The notes under the pieces: generated by a model
Database searches by the model: none
The model's input: only the letters and a program-made list of their open reading frames with translations
What the model was told of the DNA's origin: nothing
Translations under genes and position numbers: made by a program
In this document: positions 18,120-27,598 of the stretch, in pieces
How positions within the stretch are numbered: position 1 is the first letter of the stretch
How the letters are laid out: the number at the start of each line of letters is the position of its first letter
Assembly (NCBI RefSeq): GCF_026341515.1
Contig: NZ_JAPEOK010000001.1
Location: forward strand, 2,976,001-3,040,000
Reading direction: 5' to 3'
DNA from: Streptomyces sp. NBC_00878
GTDB lineage: Bacteria; Actinomycetota; Actinomycetes; Streptomycetales; Streptomycetaceae
Length of the DNA stretch: 64,000 bases

Positions 18120-18956
18120 TCAGCGCCCAAAACTCGCCAGCTTGGCCCGCAACTGGAGGACGGACTTGGTGTGGATCTGGCTGACCCGGCTCTCCGTCAC
18201 ACCGAGGACATTGCCGATCTCGGCGAGCGTGAGGCCCTCGTAGTAGTAGAGCGTGACGACGGTCTTCTCGCGCTCGGGGAGCGTGTTGATGGCCCGCGCC
18301 AGGAAGCGTCGCAGTTCCCGGTCCTCGGCGACCTCCACGGGATTGTCTGCCGCGGTGTCCTCAAGGGTGTCCATCAGGCTCAGCCGGTCGCCGCCCTCGC
18401 CGCCGACATGCAGCAGCTCCTCCAGGGCAACCACGTTCGCCAGCGACAACTGGCTGAACACCGCGTGCAGTTCGTCGACCGCGATGCCCAGCTCGGCGGC
18501 CACCTCGCACTCCGACGGTGAACGCCGCAGCCGTGCCTCCAGCGTCGCGTAGGCCCGCTCGACATTGCGCGCCTTCTGCCGCACGGACCGCGGGATCCAG
18601 TCCAGCGCCCGCAGTTCGTCGATCATCGCGCCCCGGATCCGCGTGATCGCGTACGTCTCGAACTTGATCTCCCGCTCGATGTCGAACTTCTCGATGGCGT
18701 CGATCAGCCCGAACACTCCCGACGAGACGAAGTCAGCCTGCTCCACATTGGGCGGCAGCCCCACGCTCACCCGGCCCGCAACATACTTCACCAGCGGCGA
18801 GTAGTGCAGGATCAGCTGCTCGCGCAGTCGCTCGTCGCCCGTGGTCTTGTACGACCTCCACAGCTCGTCGAGCGTCGAGGGGGCGGGCGGCCGCACGCCG
18901 CTGCGGGCAGCGGGTGGAACAGCCGCCCGGTCAGACCCGGAGGTGTGCTGGGGCAT
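18120..18956 (-). CDS. whiG: RNA polymerase sigma factor WhiG
   Basis: 278-residue sigma factor of the FliA/WhiG group, in Streptomyces the switch committing aerial hyphae to sporulation. Region 2 is [15 protein letters not shown] to [28 protein letters not shown], region 3 includes [20 protein letters not shown], and region 4 is [36 protein letters not shown]. Length and sequence match WhiG as I recall it. ATG at 18956 with AAGGCG upstream. It is followed by a 200-base spacer and lies downstream of dprA, separated by about 270 bases that probably hold its promoter. Confidence 0.95.
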   Translation of the reverse strand: MPQHTSGSDRAAVPPAARSGVRPPAPSTLDELWRSYKTTGDERLREQLILHYSPLVKYVAGRVSVGLPPNVEQADFVSSGVFGLIDAIEKFDIEREIKFETYAITRIRGAMIDELRALDWIPRSVRQKARNVERAYATLEARLRRSPSECEVAAELGIAVDELHAVFSQLSLANVVALEELLHVGGEGGDRLSLMDTLEDTAADNPVEVAEDRELRRFLARAINTLPEREKTVVTLYYYEGLTLAEIGNVLGVTESRVSQIHTKSVLQLRAKLASFGR

Positions 18957-19120
18957 TCGTCGCCTTGTGCCGTTCTGCCGTGAACTGTGAGTGTCCGAGT
19001 GAGCTGTCGGTCTGATGTCGAGTTGCCTGTCTGAGTCGGAATCCTTGTGAGCGTAGCGTGACTGCACCGTCGCAGTGCGCGAAGGTCGAGGGATCCACCG
19101 TGCGCAGATACGTTCCGCTG

Positions 19121-19171
19121 GGCGCTCCTCAGGGTCACGGTCGTCGCCATGCGTAACCACCGAGGAGCGCC
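19121..19171 (-). terminator. Inverted repeat between dprA and whiG
   Basis: GGCGCTCCTC and GAGGAGCGCC, perfect 10-bp arms 31 bases apart, starting about 58 bases beyond the dprA stop. It is probably the end of the dprA transcript, but an operator near whiG cannot be excluded. Confidence 0.45.
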
Positions 19172-19228
19172 AACTATGCGAACTGCCAAGGGTTTCGGGG
19201 GGTCGCCCGGACGGCCGAACACTCTCAG

Positions 19229-20467
19229 TCAGCATCGCCCCCGATCCGTACCGACGGAGAAAGTGGCCTGGCGTGTCAACTTCCAGCCGTCGCCGTGTCG
19301 TTCGACGAAGCCAAGTGAGCGGAGTTCGTACAGCCTCGCGACCGCGTCGTCCGCCGTCGTCCCGGCGCCCCTGGCAATCTCCTCGGACGACGCGGTCCGG
19401 CGGGCCGGCAGCTCGGCGAGCACACGGGCGGCGGCCGGGTCGAGGAGGTCGCGCGGCAGCACCGGCCCACGCCGGTCCGGCGCCAGCTCGCCCATGTCGC
19501 CGACCAGCTCCGCGACTTCCGCGGCGTCGGTGACCAGCGTCGCGTCCCCGCGCAGCAGTTCGTGCACCCCCGCCGAGAGCGCGCTGGTGGCCGGACCAGG
19601 TACTCCTATCGCATACCGGCCCAACCGCTGAGCCGCCCGGGCGGTCACCAGAGCGCCGCTCCGGTAGGCCGCCTCGACGACCACCGTGCCACGGGTCAAC
19701 GCCGCGATGACTCTGTTGCGGAGGATGAATCTGCTCGGTGTCGGATGGTCGCCGGGCGGCAACTCGCCCACGACCAGTCCCTGTTCGGCGATCCTGGTGA
19801 TCAACTGTGTGTGCCCGCGCGGGTAGGGCCGGTCGACCCCGCAGGCGAGTACGGCGACGGTGGCCCCGCCCGCGCCGAGCGCGCCACGGTGCGTCGCGCC
19901 GTCCACCCCGTAGGCACCCCCGGACACCACGACCCAGCCCCGCTCGGCGAGCCCCGCACCGAGTACGGACGCCATGTACGCCCCGTACTCGGTGCAGGCC
20001 CGTGCCCCCACGACGGCGACGGAGCGCAGCGCCCATATCCGCAGGCTGGGCCTCCCCCGCACCCATAGACCGGTGGGCCGTGCGTCCCCGAGGTCGTCCA
20101 GTTGCGCGGGCCACTCGGCGTCCCCGGGGCACACGAACCGCGTCCCGGCGTCCCGTGCCACGGCGAGGTCCCGCTCCGGGTCCGCCCGCTCGGCCCGGGC
20201 CCGCAAGCCCGCCCATCTCTTGTCCGTCACGCCCGGCAGCTGTTGCCCGCCTCCGAGGAGCCGCCGGACGACCTCCGCCGCCCCGATCTCGCGGAGCCAC
20301 CGTCCGCAGACCTCGTCCCCCGGTTCGATGACGCGGGCGAGGAAGGCCCGGTGAAGCCGCGCTTCGTAACTGCCGTCCCCACAGTCCCTGCTATCCCTGC
20401 TGTCTCCTCTGCCCTTGCTGTCTCTGCTATCCCTGCTGTCTTCTCGGTCCCTGGTGTCCCCGCTCAC
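19229..20467 (-). CDS. dprA: DNA-processing protein DprA/Smf
   Basis: 412-residue single-strand DNA-binding protein that loads RecA in transforming bacteria; its role in Streptomyces is unclear. The Rossmann-like core shows [38 protein letters not shown] and [10 protein letters not shown], then a C-terminal winged-helix-like domain. The GTG at 20467 overlaps the comM stop as GTGA, so the two are coupled. The first 25 residues are a biased [12 protein letters not shown] repeat encoded by a degenerate 9-base repeat, not seen in typical DprA. It is the last gene of a yraN-comM-dprA unit. Confidence 0.93.
   Translation of the reverse strand: MSGDTRDREDSRDSRDSKGRGDSRDSRDCGDGSYEARLHRAFLARVIEPGDEVCGRWLREIGAAEVVRRLLGGGQQLPGVTDKRWAGLRARAERADPERDLAVARDAGTRFVCPGDAEWPAQLDDLGDARPTGLWVRGRPSLRIWALRSVAVVGARACTEYGAYMASVLGAGLAERGWVVVSGGAYGVDGATHRGALGAGGATVAVLACGVDRPYPRGHTQLITRIAEQGLVVGELPPGDHPTPSRFILRNRVIAALTRGTVVVEAAYRSGALVTARAAQRLGRYAIGVPGPATSALSAGVHELLRGDATLVTDAAEVAELVGDMGELAPDRRGPVLPRDLLDPAAARVLAELPARRTASSEEIARGAGTTADDAVARLYELRSLGFVERHGDGWKLTRQATFSVGTDRGRC
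20377..20460 (-). repeat. Degenerate 9-base tandem repeat in the 5' end of dprA
   Basis: The plus strand shows repeated CTGCTGTCC, CTGCTATCC and CTGCTGTCT units over about 80 bases. On the coding strand they give the Asp-Ser-Arg repeats at the DprA N-terminus. Repeats of this kind change length easily by slippage. Confidence 0.7.
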
Positions 20468-22089
20468 GACAGCGCCCCGATCGCCATCGGCACACCCCGA
20501 GGGACCCCGGTGCGCAGTTGCAGCGCGAGGGCGACGTCCGTCACGTCGGGCCTGTCGTGTCCCACCAGGTCCGCGACGGTCCAGGCGACACGCAGGACAC
20601 GGTCGAGACCGCGTGCGGTGAGCACACCCCGCTCCAGACTTCGCTCCGCGTCGTCCATGGCTCCCACGGAGGCGTACCAACGACTGCGCAGCTCGCGCCC
20701 CGGTACTTCGCTGTTGGTCCGCCAGGGAGTGTCCGTCAGACGCGCGGCGGCCCGCTCCCTGGCCGCCCGCACCCGCTCTGCGACCGTCTCGGTCGATTCG
20801 CCGCGCGCACCCCGCTCCGTGAGTTCGGAACGGGTGACGCGGTCCACCTCGACCCTCAGATCGACCCGGTCGAGCAGGGGTCCGGAGAGCCGGGCCTGGT
20901 AGCGGCGGATCGCGGAGGACGGGCACTCGCACAGGCTGTCCCGCTGCGAGAAACGGCCGCACGGGCAGGGGTTCGCCGCGAGCACCATCAGGAACCGGGC
21001 CGGAAAGCGCACGACACCGGCGCTGCGCGCGATCACCACATGCCCCGACTCCAGGGGCTGGCGCAGGGCGTCGAGGGCGTGGCTGCTGAATTCGGGTGTC
21101 TCGTCGAGGAAGAGCACTCCCCGGTGAGCGAGCGACACCGCGCCCGGCCGTGCGATTCCCTGGCCGCCTCCGACGAGCGCCTGCAAGGTCGCCGAGTGGT
21201 GCGGTGCGCAGTAGGGCGCGACATCGACCAGGGGTTTGCCCGGTGGCAGCAGACCCGCGACCGAATGGACGGCGGTGACCTCCAGGGACTCGCCGCGGCT
21301 GAGCGTCGGCAGAATGGCCGGCAGCCGCTCGGCGAGCATCGTCTTGCCCGCCCCCGGCGGGCCTTCCAGGAACAGGTGGTGGCCGCCGGCCGCGGCGACC
21401 TCCACCGCGGTCCGTGCCGAGTGCTGGCCGACGACGTCGGAGAGGTCGTGTCCGTGATCGTGCTGTGTGGCGCCCATGCTGTGCATGCCCGTGGCCGCGC
21501 CCGTCCCCGGCATGCGCAGGCCCGCGAGCAGCGGATCGGGCCGACCCTGGTCGTCGGGATCCTCGTCGGGCACCGCTTCGTCCGTGAGGACGGCGATCAG
21601 CTGCCGAAGGCTGCGGACTCCGAGCACGGACACCCCGGGCACCAGCGAGGCCTCGGCGGCGGCGCAACCCGGCACGACCACCTGCTCGTATCCCGCGTCC
21701 GCCGCGGCCAGCACGGCCGGCAGCACTCCCCGTACGGGCCGGACGCGGCCGTCCAGGCCCAGCTCTCCGACCATCACGATGTCGGAGAGCACCCGTGGGT
21801 CGATGCGCTCGGAGGCCCCCAGGGCCGCGCAGGCGATCGCGAGATCGAATCCGCTTCCGCTCTTCGGCACCGAGGCCGGGCTGAGTCCCACCGTGAGCTT
21901 CTTCTGCGGCCACTCCCCGCCGGAGTTGACCACGGCCGCCCGCACCCGGTCCTTGCTCTCCGTCAGGCTCTTGTCGGGCAGGCCGACCAGCGTGAACGCC
22001 GCGACCCCCGGCTCCAGGTCCGCCTGGACCTCGACGACGACGCCCTCCACGCCGACGAGGGCCACCGAGCACGTACGCGCGAATCCCAT
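20464..22089 (-). CDS. comM: ComM/YifB family Mg-chelatase-like AAA+ ATPase
   Basis: 541-residue protein. The N-terminal Lon-protease-like domain is [16 protein letters not shown] to LTVGLSPASVPKSGSGFDLAIACA. The Mg-chelatase-type AAA+ core has Walker A GPPGAGKTMLAERLP, Walker B VLFLDETPEFS and the zinc-like NPCPCG region. ComM homologues act as hexameric branch-migration helicases in natural transformation; the Streptomyces role is not established. The ATG is coupled to the yraN stop (TGATG), and its stop overlaps the dprA start. Confidence 0.94.
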   Translation of the reverse strand: MGFARTCSVALVGVEGVVVEVQADLEPGVAAFTLVGLPDKSLTESKDRVRAAVVNSGGEWPQKKLTVGLSPASVPKSGSGFDLAIACAALGASERIDPRVLSDIVMVGELGLDGRVRPVRGVLPAVLAAADAGYEQVVVPGCAAAEASLVPGVSVLGVRSLRQLIAVLTDEAVPDEDPDDQGRPDPLLAGLRMPGTGAATGMHSMGATQHDHGHDLSDVVGQHSARTAVEVAAAGGHHLFLEGPPGAGKTMLAERLPAILPTLSRGESLEVTAVHSVAGLLPPGKPLVDVAPYCAPHHSATLQALVGGGQGIARPGAVSLAHRGVLFLDETPEFSSHALDALRQPLESGHVVIARSAGVVRFPARFLMVLAANPCPCGRFSQRDSLCECPSSAIRRYQARLSGPLLDRVDLRVEVDRVTRSELTERGARGESTETVAERVRAARERAAARLTDTPWRTNSEVPGRELRSRWYASVGAMDDAERSLERGVLTARGLDRVLRVAWTVADLVGHDRPDVTDVALALQLRTGVPRGVPMAIGALS

Positions 22090-22460
22090 CAGGCCACCCC
22101 CCGCACGTGCTCCACGACGGGGGCGCCGCGGTCGGGCAGGAGGACGCCGACGACGTCGATGCGGACGCCGCCGGGTGGCGCTCCTCCGTGTTCCTGCAGC
22201 CAGCGCTCGGCGAGGCCGCGCAGCCGCTGTGCCTTGGCGGGGGTCACGGCGGCCATCGGGTGCTCGAAGGCACCCGTGCGGCGGGTCTTGACCTCGCAGA
22301 CGACCAGCGCGTCGCCGTCCCGGGCCACGATGTCGATCTCACCGGTCCTGCCGGAGCGCCAGTTGCGCCGCAGGACCGTCATTCCCGACTCGGTCAGCCG
22401 CCGCGCGGCCAGATCCTCGCCGTACTTTCCCAGTGCGTTGCGTGCCTTGGACGTCTTCAT
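22089..22460 (-). CDS. yraN: YraN family (UPF0102) nuclease-like protein
   Basis: 123 residues with a restriction-endonuclease-like fold. The motifs [31 protein letters not shown] and VVCEVKTRR give the E...D...ExK active-site pattern. The biochemical role of YraN is not settled, but it is usually encoded beside comM/dprA, as here. ATG at 22460 is preceded by GGAGG at about ten bases; the open frame upstream is not homologous. Stop overlaps the comM start. Confidence 0.92.
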   Translation of the reverse strand: MKTSKARNALGKYGEDLAARRLTESGMTVLRRNWRSGRTGEIDIVARDGDALVVCEVKTRRTGAFEHPMAAVTPAKAQRLRGLAERWLQEHGGAPPGGVRIDVVGVLLPDRGAPVVEHVRGVA

Positions 22461-22619
22461 GTGGGCACCACCTCCGGCACCCACAGTGAGCCCACCGCGA
22501 TCCGCTAGTGGATCTTGGTGGACGGCCACTCGGTTGTGGACAACTCGGTCACCCACACGAGCGGCCGCCCCAGCCGAGCAGCCACGTCCAGCCGGTCAGC
22601 CGGTCAGCCGATGTGACCC

Positions 22620-22928
22620 TCAGCTGCTCGGCAATTCGAGGTCGCTCTTGTTCAGCTCCTCGATATTCACGTCCTTGAACGTGAGGACACGCACCTGCTT
22701 CACGAACCGAGCAGGCCGGTACATGTCCCACACCCAGGCATCCGCCATGGACACCTCGAAAAACACCTCACCCTGAACCGAGTGCACCTGCATCTCGTAG
22801 TCGTTGGTGAGATAGAAGCGCCGTTCGGTCTCGATCACATATTTGAACAGACCGACGACATCGCGGTACTCCCGGTAGAGCTTCAGCTCCATCTCGGTCT
22901 CGTACTTCTCGAGGTCCTCGGCGCTCAT
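22620..22928 (-). CDS. DUF2469 family conserved actinobacterial protein
   Basis: 102-residue soluble protein beginning MSAEDLEKYETEMELKLYREYRDVV and ending in EELNKSDLELPSS. It is highly charged and aromatic (FYLTNDYEMQV, DAWVWDMYRP). I recognise it as the DUF2469 family, conserved across actinobacteria near yraN and the signal peptidases, with no known function. AAGGGG precedes the ATG. It lies 55 bases downstream of the Nudix gene on the same strand, so it is probably the next gene of the sipZ operon. Confidence 0.88.
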   Translation of the reverse strand: MSAEDLEKYETEMELKLYREYRDVVGLFKYVIETERRFYLTNDYEMQVHSVQGEVFFEVSMADAWVWDMYRPARFVKQVRVLTFKDVNIEELNKSDLELPSS

Positions 22929-22983
22929 GGCATGTTCCCCTTCAGCCGTGCGTCCCCCTATTGTGCGCCAGCCCCGCGAGCCC

Positions 22984-23574
22984 CTAGACGATTTCCGTGT
23001 CGAGGGTCTCGGGCCTGGCCGGGGGCCCTTCGTCGAGCAGCCTGCGCAGCAGCTCGGCGAGTCTGGTCGGATACACCGTCTCATGTGCCTGGTTAAGTTC
23101 CTGGCACGTCCACCAGCGCGCTCCGGCGACACTGCGCCGTTCCAGCTCGGTCAGTCCCCTGGGCTCGGTCGCCGTCTGCGTCGTACGGGCCAGGTAGTAC
23201 CACTCCTCCTGGTCCCAGCGGCGCCCTGCGAACGGGAACGAACAGGTCCGCCGCCACAGCACCGGGCCCAGCTCGATCTCGGTGATGCCGGTCTCCTCCA
23301 CGAGTTCCCGCCGCGCGGCCTCTTCCCGTGTCTCGTCGCCCTCGACGCCGCCGCCCGGTGTGAACCACCAGCTGTCCGACGGGTTCTCGGGTTCGTGGCC
23401 GTGGAGCAGCAGGATGCGGTCCCGCGGATCGAGGAGCACCACCCGGGCGACCTTCCGCAGTTCCCCGAGCCCGTCGGGCCCCGGGACCGGCTGCTCGCCG
23501 GTGCTTCCGGACTCCGGACTTCCGGACTCCGCGGCCGAGTGCTCGCCCGCCCCCTGAGGCGCCTCAGCCTGCAA
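22984..23574 (-). CDS. Nudix hydrolase
   Basis: 196-residue Nudix-fold pyrophosphohydrolase. The Nudix box GGGVEGDETREEAARRELVEETGI fits GX5EX7REUXEEXGU in full, so it should be active. The substrate (nucleotide, sugar or oxidised nucleotide) is not evident. The first ~35 residues are a disordered Ser/Gly/Glu-rich stretch. The start is a TTG at 23574 with GGGAG eight bases upstream. It overlaps the sipZ stop by 11 bases. A sipZ-Nudix pairing is known from Streptomyces lividans, where a MutT-like gene follows sipZ. Confidence 0.88.
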   Translation of the reverse strand: MQAEAPQGAGEHSAAESGSPESGSTGEQPVPGPDGLGELRKVARVVLLDPRDRILLLHGHEPENPSDSWWFTPGGGVEGDETREEAARRELVEETGITEIELGPVLWRRTCSFPFAGRRWDQEEWYYLARTTQTATEPRGLTELERRSVAGARWWTCQELNQAHETVYPTRLAELLRRLLDEGPPARPETLDTEIV

Positions 23575-24310
23575 GGGCCTGCTCCCTCGTGCCCGTGCGG
23601 CCTCGCCGACGCCCAGCCCGTTTGGCGATCGGACCGTACGCCCCTCCGCCGAGGACGAATACCGCGCCCACCACGATCGCCGTGAGGACCAGGCGCAGGG
23701 GCCCCGGCTCGGAGATGCCGCCGAGGGCCTCGAAGTTCGTGGGACGGGCCAGCATGCCGTCCATGGGCCAGGCCACGGCGTCGACGCGGGCGTTCACCGC
23801 GCTGCGCGGCACCGAACCACTGCCTGCTTCCGTGAGGTGGGCGGTGGAGTCGAGGGAGCCGCTGCGCTCGTCGCCGAGCAGGAAGAGCCTGCCCTCGGGG
23901 ACCTCGATGGCCGGGATCGTGGCCCCCTCGGCCACGCTGCCCTTGGGGAGATACGGCTCGTCGATCTTCTTGCCGTTGACGGTCAGCTTGCCGTCCGTGC
24001 AGCAGGCGACCGTGTCACCGCCGACCGCGACAACCCGCTTGACCAGGGGCATGTTGCCCCAGCTGGCCTCTTTGAAGACGACGACGTCACCGCGCTCGAC
24101 GTCCGAGCCGTCGATCCGCTCGGCGAGCACCCGGTCACCGGCCGCGATGGTGGGGGACATCGAGTCGGTCGGCACGGTGTAGGGCTGGTAGACGACCGCG
24201 CCCCAGGCGAAGCCGCCCAGGAACAGCACACAGCCGAGGGCCATGACCAGTCCCGACAGCATGCTGCCGAGCCGACCATGACCCTCGTCCGTACGACTTG
24301 TCCGGCTCAT
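23564..24310 (-). CDS. sipZ: Type I signal peptidase SipZ
   Basis: 248-residue membrane serine protease removing signal peptides from exported proteins. An N-terminal anchor lies at about residues 18-40. The catalytic Ser is in PTDSMSPT and the Lys in LVKRVVAVGGDTV. The last conserved box reads GDERSGSLDST, slightly unlike the usual GDxRxxSxDSR. A C-terminal membrane segment (about residues 208-230) ends in an Arg-rich tail. ATG at 24310 has GGGAG eight bases upstream. The W-X-Y-Z naming follows gene order and topology in S. lividans, from memory. Confidence 0.9.
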   Translation of the reverse strand: MSRTSRTDEGHGRLGSMLSGLVMALGCVLFLGGFAWGAVVYQPYTVPTDSMSPTIAAGDRVLAERIDGSDVERGDVVVFKEASWGNMPLVKRVVAVGGDTVACCTDGKLTVNGKKIDEPYLPKGSVAEGATIPAIEVPEGRLFLLGDERSGSLDSTAHLTEAGSGSVPRSAVNARVDAVAWPMDGMLARPTNFEALGGISEPGPLRLVLTAIVVGAVFVLGGGAYGPIAKRAGRRRGRTGTREQALAG

Positions 24311-24390
24311 CCCAGTGCTCCCCCACATCGGAGAATCGACCCCGCGGCCCCCGTACGGGCCGCGGAAGATCGGCGATCTGGGATCGCACC

Positions 24391-25344
24391 CTACCCGGCG
24401 GTACCCGGCCCAGAAACCCTGGTGTTCCCGACGGTAAGGCGGCGCCTGCGCCACAGCACCAGCGGCACCGCGCCCGCGAGCCCGAGCACACCGGGAGCCG
24501 CGGCGCTGAGGTCCTGGTCGAAGGTGTCCGGCACCGGCAGCGTGGACCAGCGGGTGGGCGGCCAGGCGACCACGATGGCGCGGCCCACGACGTTGTCCAC
24601 GGGCACGAAGCCCTTGTACTTGTCCTGCTGGTGGTAGCGGGAGTCCAGCGAGTTCTGCCGGTGGTCACCCATGACCCAGATTTTGCCTTCGGGTACCTTC
24701 ACCTTGAACTGGCCGCCGATGTCGTCCACGGTGCACGGCGTGTTCCCCGGATACACGTAGGAAGCCTCGTTCAACGCCTTGCCGTTGACCTTCAGCGGGC
24801 CGGTGCCCTTGCACTCGACCGTGTCGCCGGCGACGCCGATGACACGCTTGATGAGGTCCTTCTCCTCGGCGGAGGGCATCAGACCGATCCAGCTGAGGCC
24901 CTTCTGGATCGCGTTCGGAGTCGGGGTCGGCTCGCCCGCCAGCCACTCGGCGGGGTCGTGGAAGACGACGACCTCGCCGCGCTCGGGCTCCGAGCCGAAC
25001 CACGGGGTCAGCTTGTCGACCAGGACCCGGTCACCCTGCTGGAGGGTGTTCTGCATCGAGTCCGAGGGGATCGAGAACGCCTGGACCAGGAAGGTCTTGA
25101 TCAGCAGCGCGAGAACCAGCGCGATGCCGATGAGCAGCGGGAGTTCCTTCCAGAAGGACCGCGGCTTCTTCGGCTGCGGAGCGGCCCCGTCGCCGTCCTG
25201 GGCGTCTCTGCCCCCGTCGTCACCGGAGTCACTTCCGGCGGTCACGTCGTCCTCTTCGGCCGGGGGGAGCGACTCTTCCGGTCGTTCCGGTCGCTCCTCG
25301 GGACCCTCGTGTCCGGACCGTGCGCCGACCGCCAATTCCCCCAC
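24391..25344 (-). CDS. sipY: Type I signal peptidase SipY
   Basis: 317-residue signal peptidase with a long acidic cytoplasmic N-terminus (about 60 residues), a membrane anchor, catalytic Ser in IPSDSMQNT and Lys in DLIKRVIGVAGDTV. The box GDHRQNSLDSR and a C-terminal membrane segment before WRRRR complete it. GTG at 25344 has AGGAG five bases upstream; GTG at 25350 is the alternative. In sipX, which lies upstream, the open frame runs 116 bases into this gene, an unusually long overlap. Confidence 0.9.
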   Translation of the reverse strand: MGELAVGARSGHEGPEERPERPEESLPPAEEDDVTAGSDSGDDGGRDAQDGDGAAPQPKKPRSFWKELPLLIGIALVLALLIKTFLVQAFSIPSDSMQNTLQQGDRVLVDKLTPWFGSEPERGEVVVFHDPAEWLAGEPTPTPNAIQKGLSWIGLMPSAEEKDLIKRVIGVAGDTVECKGTGPLKVNGKALNEASYVYPGNTPCTVDDIGGQFKVKVPEGKIWVMGDHRQNSLDSRYHQQDKYKGFVPVDNVVGRAIVVAWPPTRWSTLPVPDTFDQDLSAAAPGVLGLAGAVPLVLWRRRRLTVGNTRVSGPGTAG

Positions 25345-26314
25345 ATCCACTCCTCACTCCGTGCCGCCGCCTGCGACGGATACGACGCAGGCCCACCACT
25401 CCCATAACGAGCGGGAGTTCCGCAGGAGTCGGGAGCGGGATCAATCCGTATCGATCCGCGGTGGCCACCCTATGCGACGCGCCGAGCACAACGCCCGCCC
25501 CACCGGGCGCGTCGGGCACGGAAGCGTACGTATCCGGCTCCTCGAGTTGACTCCAGTGACCGATCGGCCAGGCGATGACCATGGCGCGGCCCACGACATC
25601 CTCGGAGATGGTGCCGCCGTACTTCTCGGTGCGGTGGTAGCGGGAGTCGGCGGAGTTGGAGCGGTGGTCGCCCATGACCCAGAGGCGTCCCGCGGGCACG
25701 TTCACCTCGAAGGTGAGCGACGAGGGTTTGTCGCCGGGGTTGATGTAGGGCTCGGTGAGCGGCATGCCGTTGACGGTGACGCGGCCCTGGGTGTCGCAGC
25801 ACTTGACGGTGTCGCCGCCGACCGCCACGACCCGCTTGATCAGGTCCCGTTCGTTGTCGGAGGGCAGCAGGCCGATGAAGGTCAGCAGCTCCTTGGCCTG
25901 CTTGACGACGATGGGGTCGTCCGACTTCGCCACCGGCTGCTCGTCCTCCAGCCAGCCGCCGGGGTCCTTGAACACGACGACATCTCCGCGCTCGGGCTTC
26001 GAGCCGAACCACGGCGTGAGCTTGTCGACCAGGACGCGGTCACCGATCCGGATCGTCTGCTCCATGGAGCCCGACGGGATCACGAAGGCCTGGACGAGGA
26101 AGGTCTTCAGGACGAGCGCTATGAGCAGGGCGACCCCTATCAGGAGGGGTATCTCCTTGATCGCCGAACGCTGTCTGCGCCGCTTGACCTTGCGGGCGAG
26201 CTTGCGCCGCTCGGCCCGGCCGGGCATGACGGGGCCTCCGGTACGCCGGCTGCCGGTGGGCAGGAGGTCCTCGGCGGCACTGCGGGCGCTGCGGGGCTTG
26301 CCGCGGTTACCCAT
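25229..26314 (-). CDS. sipX: Type I signal peptidase SipX, with suspicious Arg-rich 3' extension
   Basis: 361 residues as read. Membrane anchor after a basic N-terminus, catalytic Ser in IPSGSMEQT, Lys in DLIKRVVAVGGDTV, box GDHRSNSADSR, and a short hydrophobic stretch near residues 305-320. The final 40 or so residues (RRTVRTRGSRG and similar) overlap sipY out of frame and look like non-native Arg/Gly-rich translation. A single-base slip would end the protein at the TGA just before the sipY AGGAG. ATG at 26314 overlaps the sipW stop. Enzymatic core is complete. Confidence 0.88.
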   Translation of the reverse strand: MGNRGKPRSARSAAEDLLPTGSRRTGGPVMPGRAERRKLARKVKRRRQRSAIKEIPLLIGVALLIALVLKTFLVQAFVIPSGSMEQTIRIGDRVLVDKLTPWFGSKPERGDVVVFKDPGGWLEDEQPVAKSDDPIVVKQAKELLTFIGLLPSDNERDLIKRVVAVGGDTVKCCDTQGRVTVNGMPLTEPYINPGDKPSSLTFEVNVPAGRLWVMGDHRSNSADSRYHRTEKYGGTISEDVVGRAMVIAWPIGHWSQLEEPDTYASVPDAPGGAGVVLGASHRVATADRYGLIPLPTPAELPLVMGVVGLRRIRRRRRHGVRSGCGGIGGRRTVRTRGSRGATGTTGRVAPPGRRGRRDRRK

Positions 26315-27065
26315 GGACACCGTCCGCGGTGCTCGGCTCGCTCGTCCGCGGGGCGCCCCGGCCCGTGGCAGCAGGCACGCGCGCGTAGCCGTCGGCGCGC
26401 TCCAGAGAGGTCCAGTGGCCGACCGGCCAGGCGATCCAGCCCGCTCTGCCGATCACGTCGTCGACGGGGATCATGCCGCCGCCCGGGGAGCCCAGGTGGT
26501 CGCGGGAGTCGCTGGAGTCGCCGCGGTGGTCGCCGAGGACGAACAGAGAGCCGTCGGGCACGACGACGTCGAAGGACACCTCTGACGGCTTGTCGCCCGG
26601 GTACAGAAACGTCGATTCGTCGACCGACCGGCCGTTCACTCCGATCCTCCCCTGCCTGTCGCAGCAGACCACATGGTCTCCCCCCACACCGACGACACGC
26701 TTGATGTAGTCGGCGTCGCCGAAGTAACCGGTGCCGTCGAACACGACGACGTCACCGCGCCTCGGCTCAGCACCGAAACGGTACGCCAACTTATTTACGA
26801 GAACGCGGTCCCCAATCCTCAATCCAGGCTCCATCGAGCCACTGGGAATCTGGAACGGCTGGATCACGAAGCGGCTGAGGAGCAGGAGGAAAACCAGACA
26901 GAACAGCACGGTCAGGCTGATCCGGCCACCCGGCAGCCAGTCGGCGGCCCGGGCCACCAACGCGAAACGCGACCGTCCCTCCGTCCCCTCTGTGTCCGAG
27001 ATCTCTTCGGATCCGGCGGGGTGGGAGGAGCGGTCGCGCTCCGTCTGCTGTGCTTCGGCGTCCAT
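26307..27065 (-). CDS. sipW: Type I signal peptidase SipW
   Basis: 252 residues, first of the sipW-X-Y run. It has a charged N-terminus, one membrane anchor (SLTVLFCLVFLLLLSRFV), catalytic Ser in IPSGSMEPG and Lys in DYIKRVVGVGGDHV, and box GDHRGDSSDSR. Unlike its neighbours it has no C-terminal membrane segment, which matches SipW topology in S. lividans as I recall. The gene lies 48 bases after rplS and overlaps sipX by 8 bases, so co-transcription with sipX and sipY is likely. Confidence 0.9.
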   Translation of the reverse strand: MDAEAQQTERDRSSHPAGSEEISDTEGTEGRSRFALVARAADWLPGGRISLTVLFCLVFLLLLSRFVIQPFQIPSGSMEPGLRIGDRVLVNKLAYRFGAEPRRGDVVVFDGTGYFGDADYIKRVVGVGGDHVVCCDRQGRIGVNGRSVDESTFLYPGDKPSEVSFDVVVPDGSLFVLGDHRGDSSDSRDHLGSPGGGMIPVDDVIGRAGWIAWPVGHWTSLERADGYARVPAATGRGAPRTSEPSTADGVHG

Positions 27066-27112
27066 CGGGGCCAGATGCTATCCGGCCGTCATGTGGAGCC
27101 CGGCGCGGCTGC

Positions 27113-27463
27113 TCAGCTCTCGCGCTTCTCCTTGATCTTCGCGGCCTTGCCGCGCAGCTCGCGGAGGTAGTACAGCTTGGCGCGACGCACGTCACCGCGG
27201 GTGACGAGCTCGATCTTCTCGACGATCGGGGTGTGCACCGGGAAGGTGCGCTCGACGCCTACGGAGAACGAGACCTTGCGGACCGTGAAGGTCTCGCGGA
27301 CACCGGCGCCCTGGCGGCGGATGACTACGCCCTTGAACTGCTGCACACGGGAGCGGTTGCCCTCGATGACGCGGACGTGGACGTTGACGGTGTCACCCGG
27401 GCGGAAGGCCGGGACGTCGCTGCGCAGCGACGCGGAGTCGACGGTGTCGAGCAGGTGGGCCAT
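27113..27463 (-). CDS. rplS: 50S ribosomal protein L19
   Basis: 116 residues, normal L19 length, at the subunit interface of the large subunit. [49 protein letters not shown] and [17 protein letters not shown] are the conserved stretches. It follows trmD, the usual rpsP-rimM-trmD-rplS arrangement, and precedes the signal peptidase genes. Confidence 0.97.
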   Translation of the reverse strand: MAHLLDTVDSASLRSDVPAFRPGDTVNVHVRVIEGNRSRVQQFKGVVIRRQGAGVRETFTVRKVSFSVGVERTFPVHTPIVEKIELVTRGDVRRAKLYYLRELRGKAAKIKEKRES

Positions 27464-27598
27464 GATCGTCTGCTTTCTTCGCCGATGCCACAGGTCATCA
27501 ACGGAAGTCGGTGTTCCAGAAGGGGGGCCGTGCGAGTCGGGGCGGGCGTCGTGTCCCCCTGTGGCAGGGGCGCACGCCGGACGACGTACAGCAGCCGC

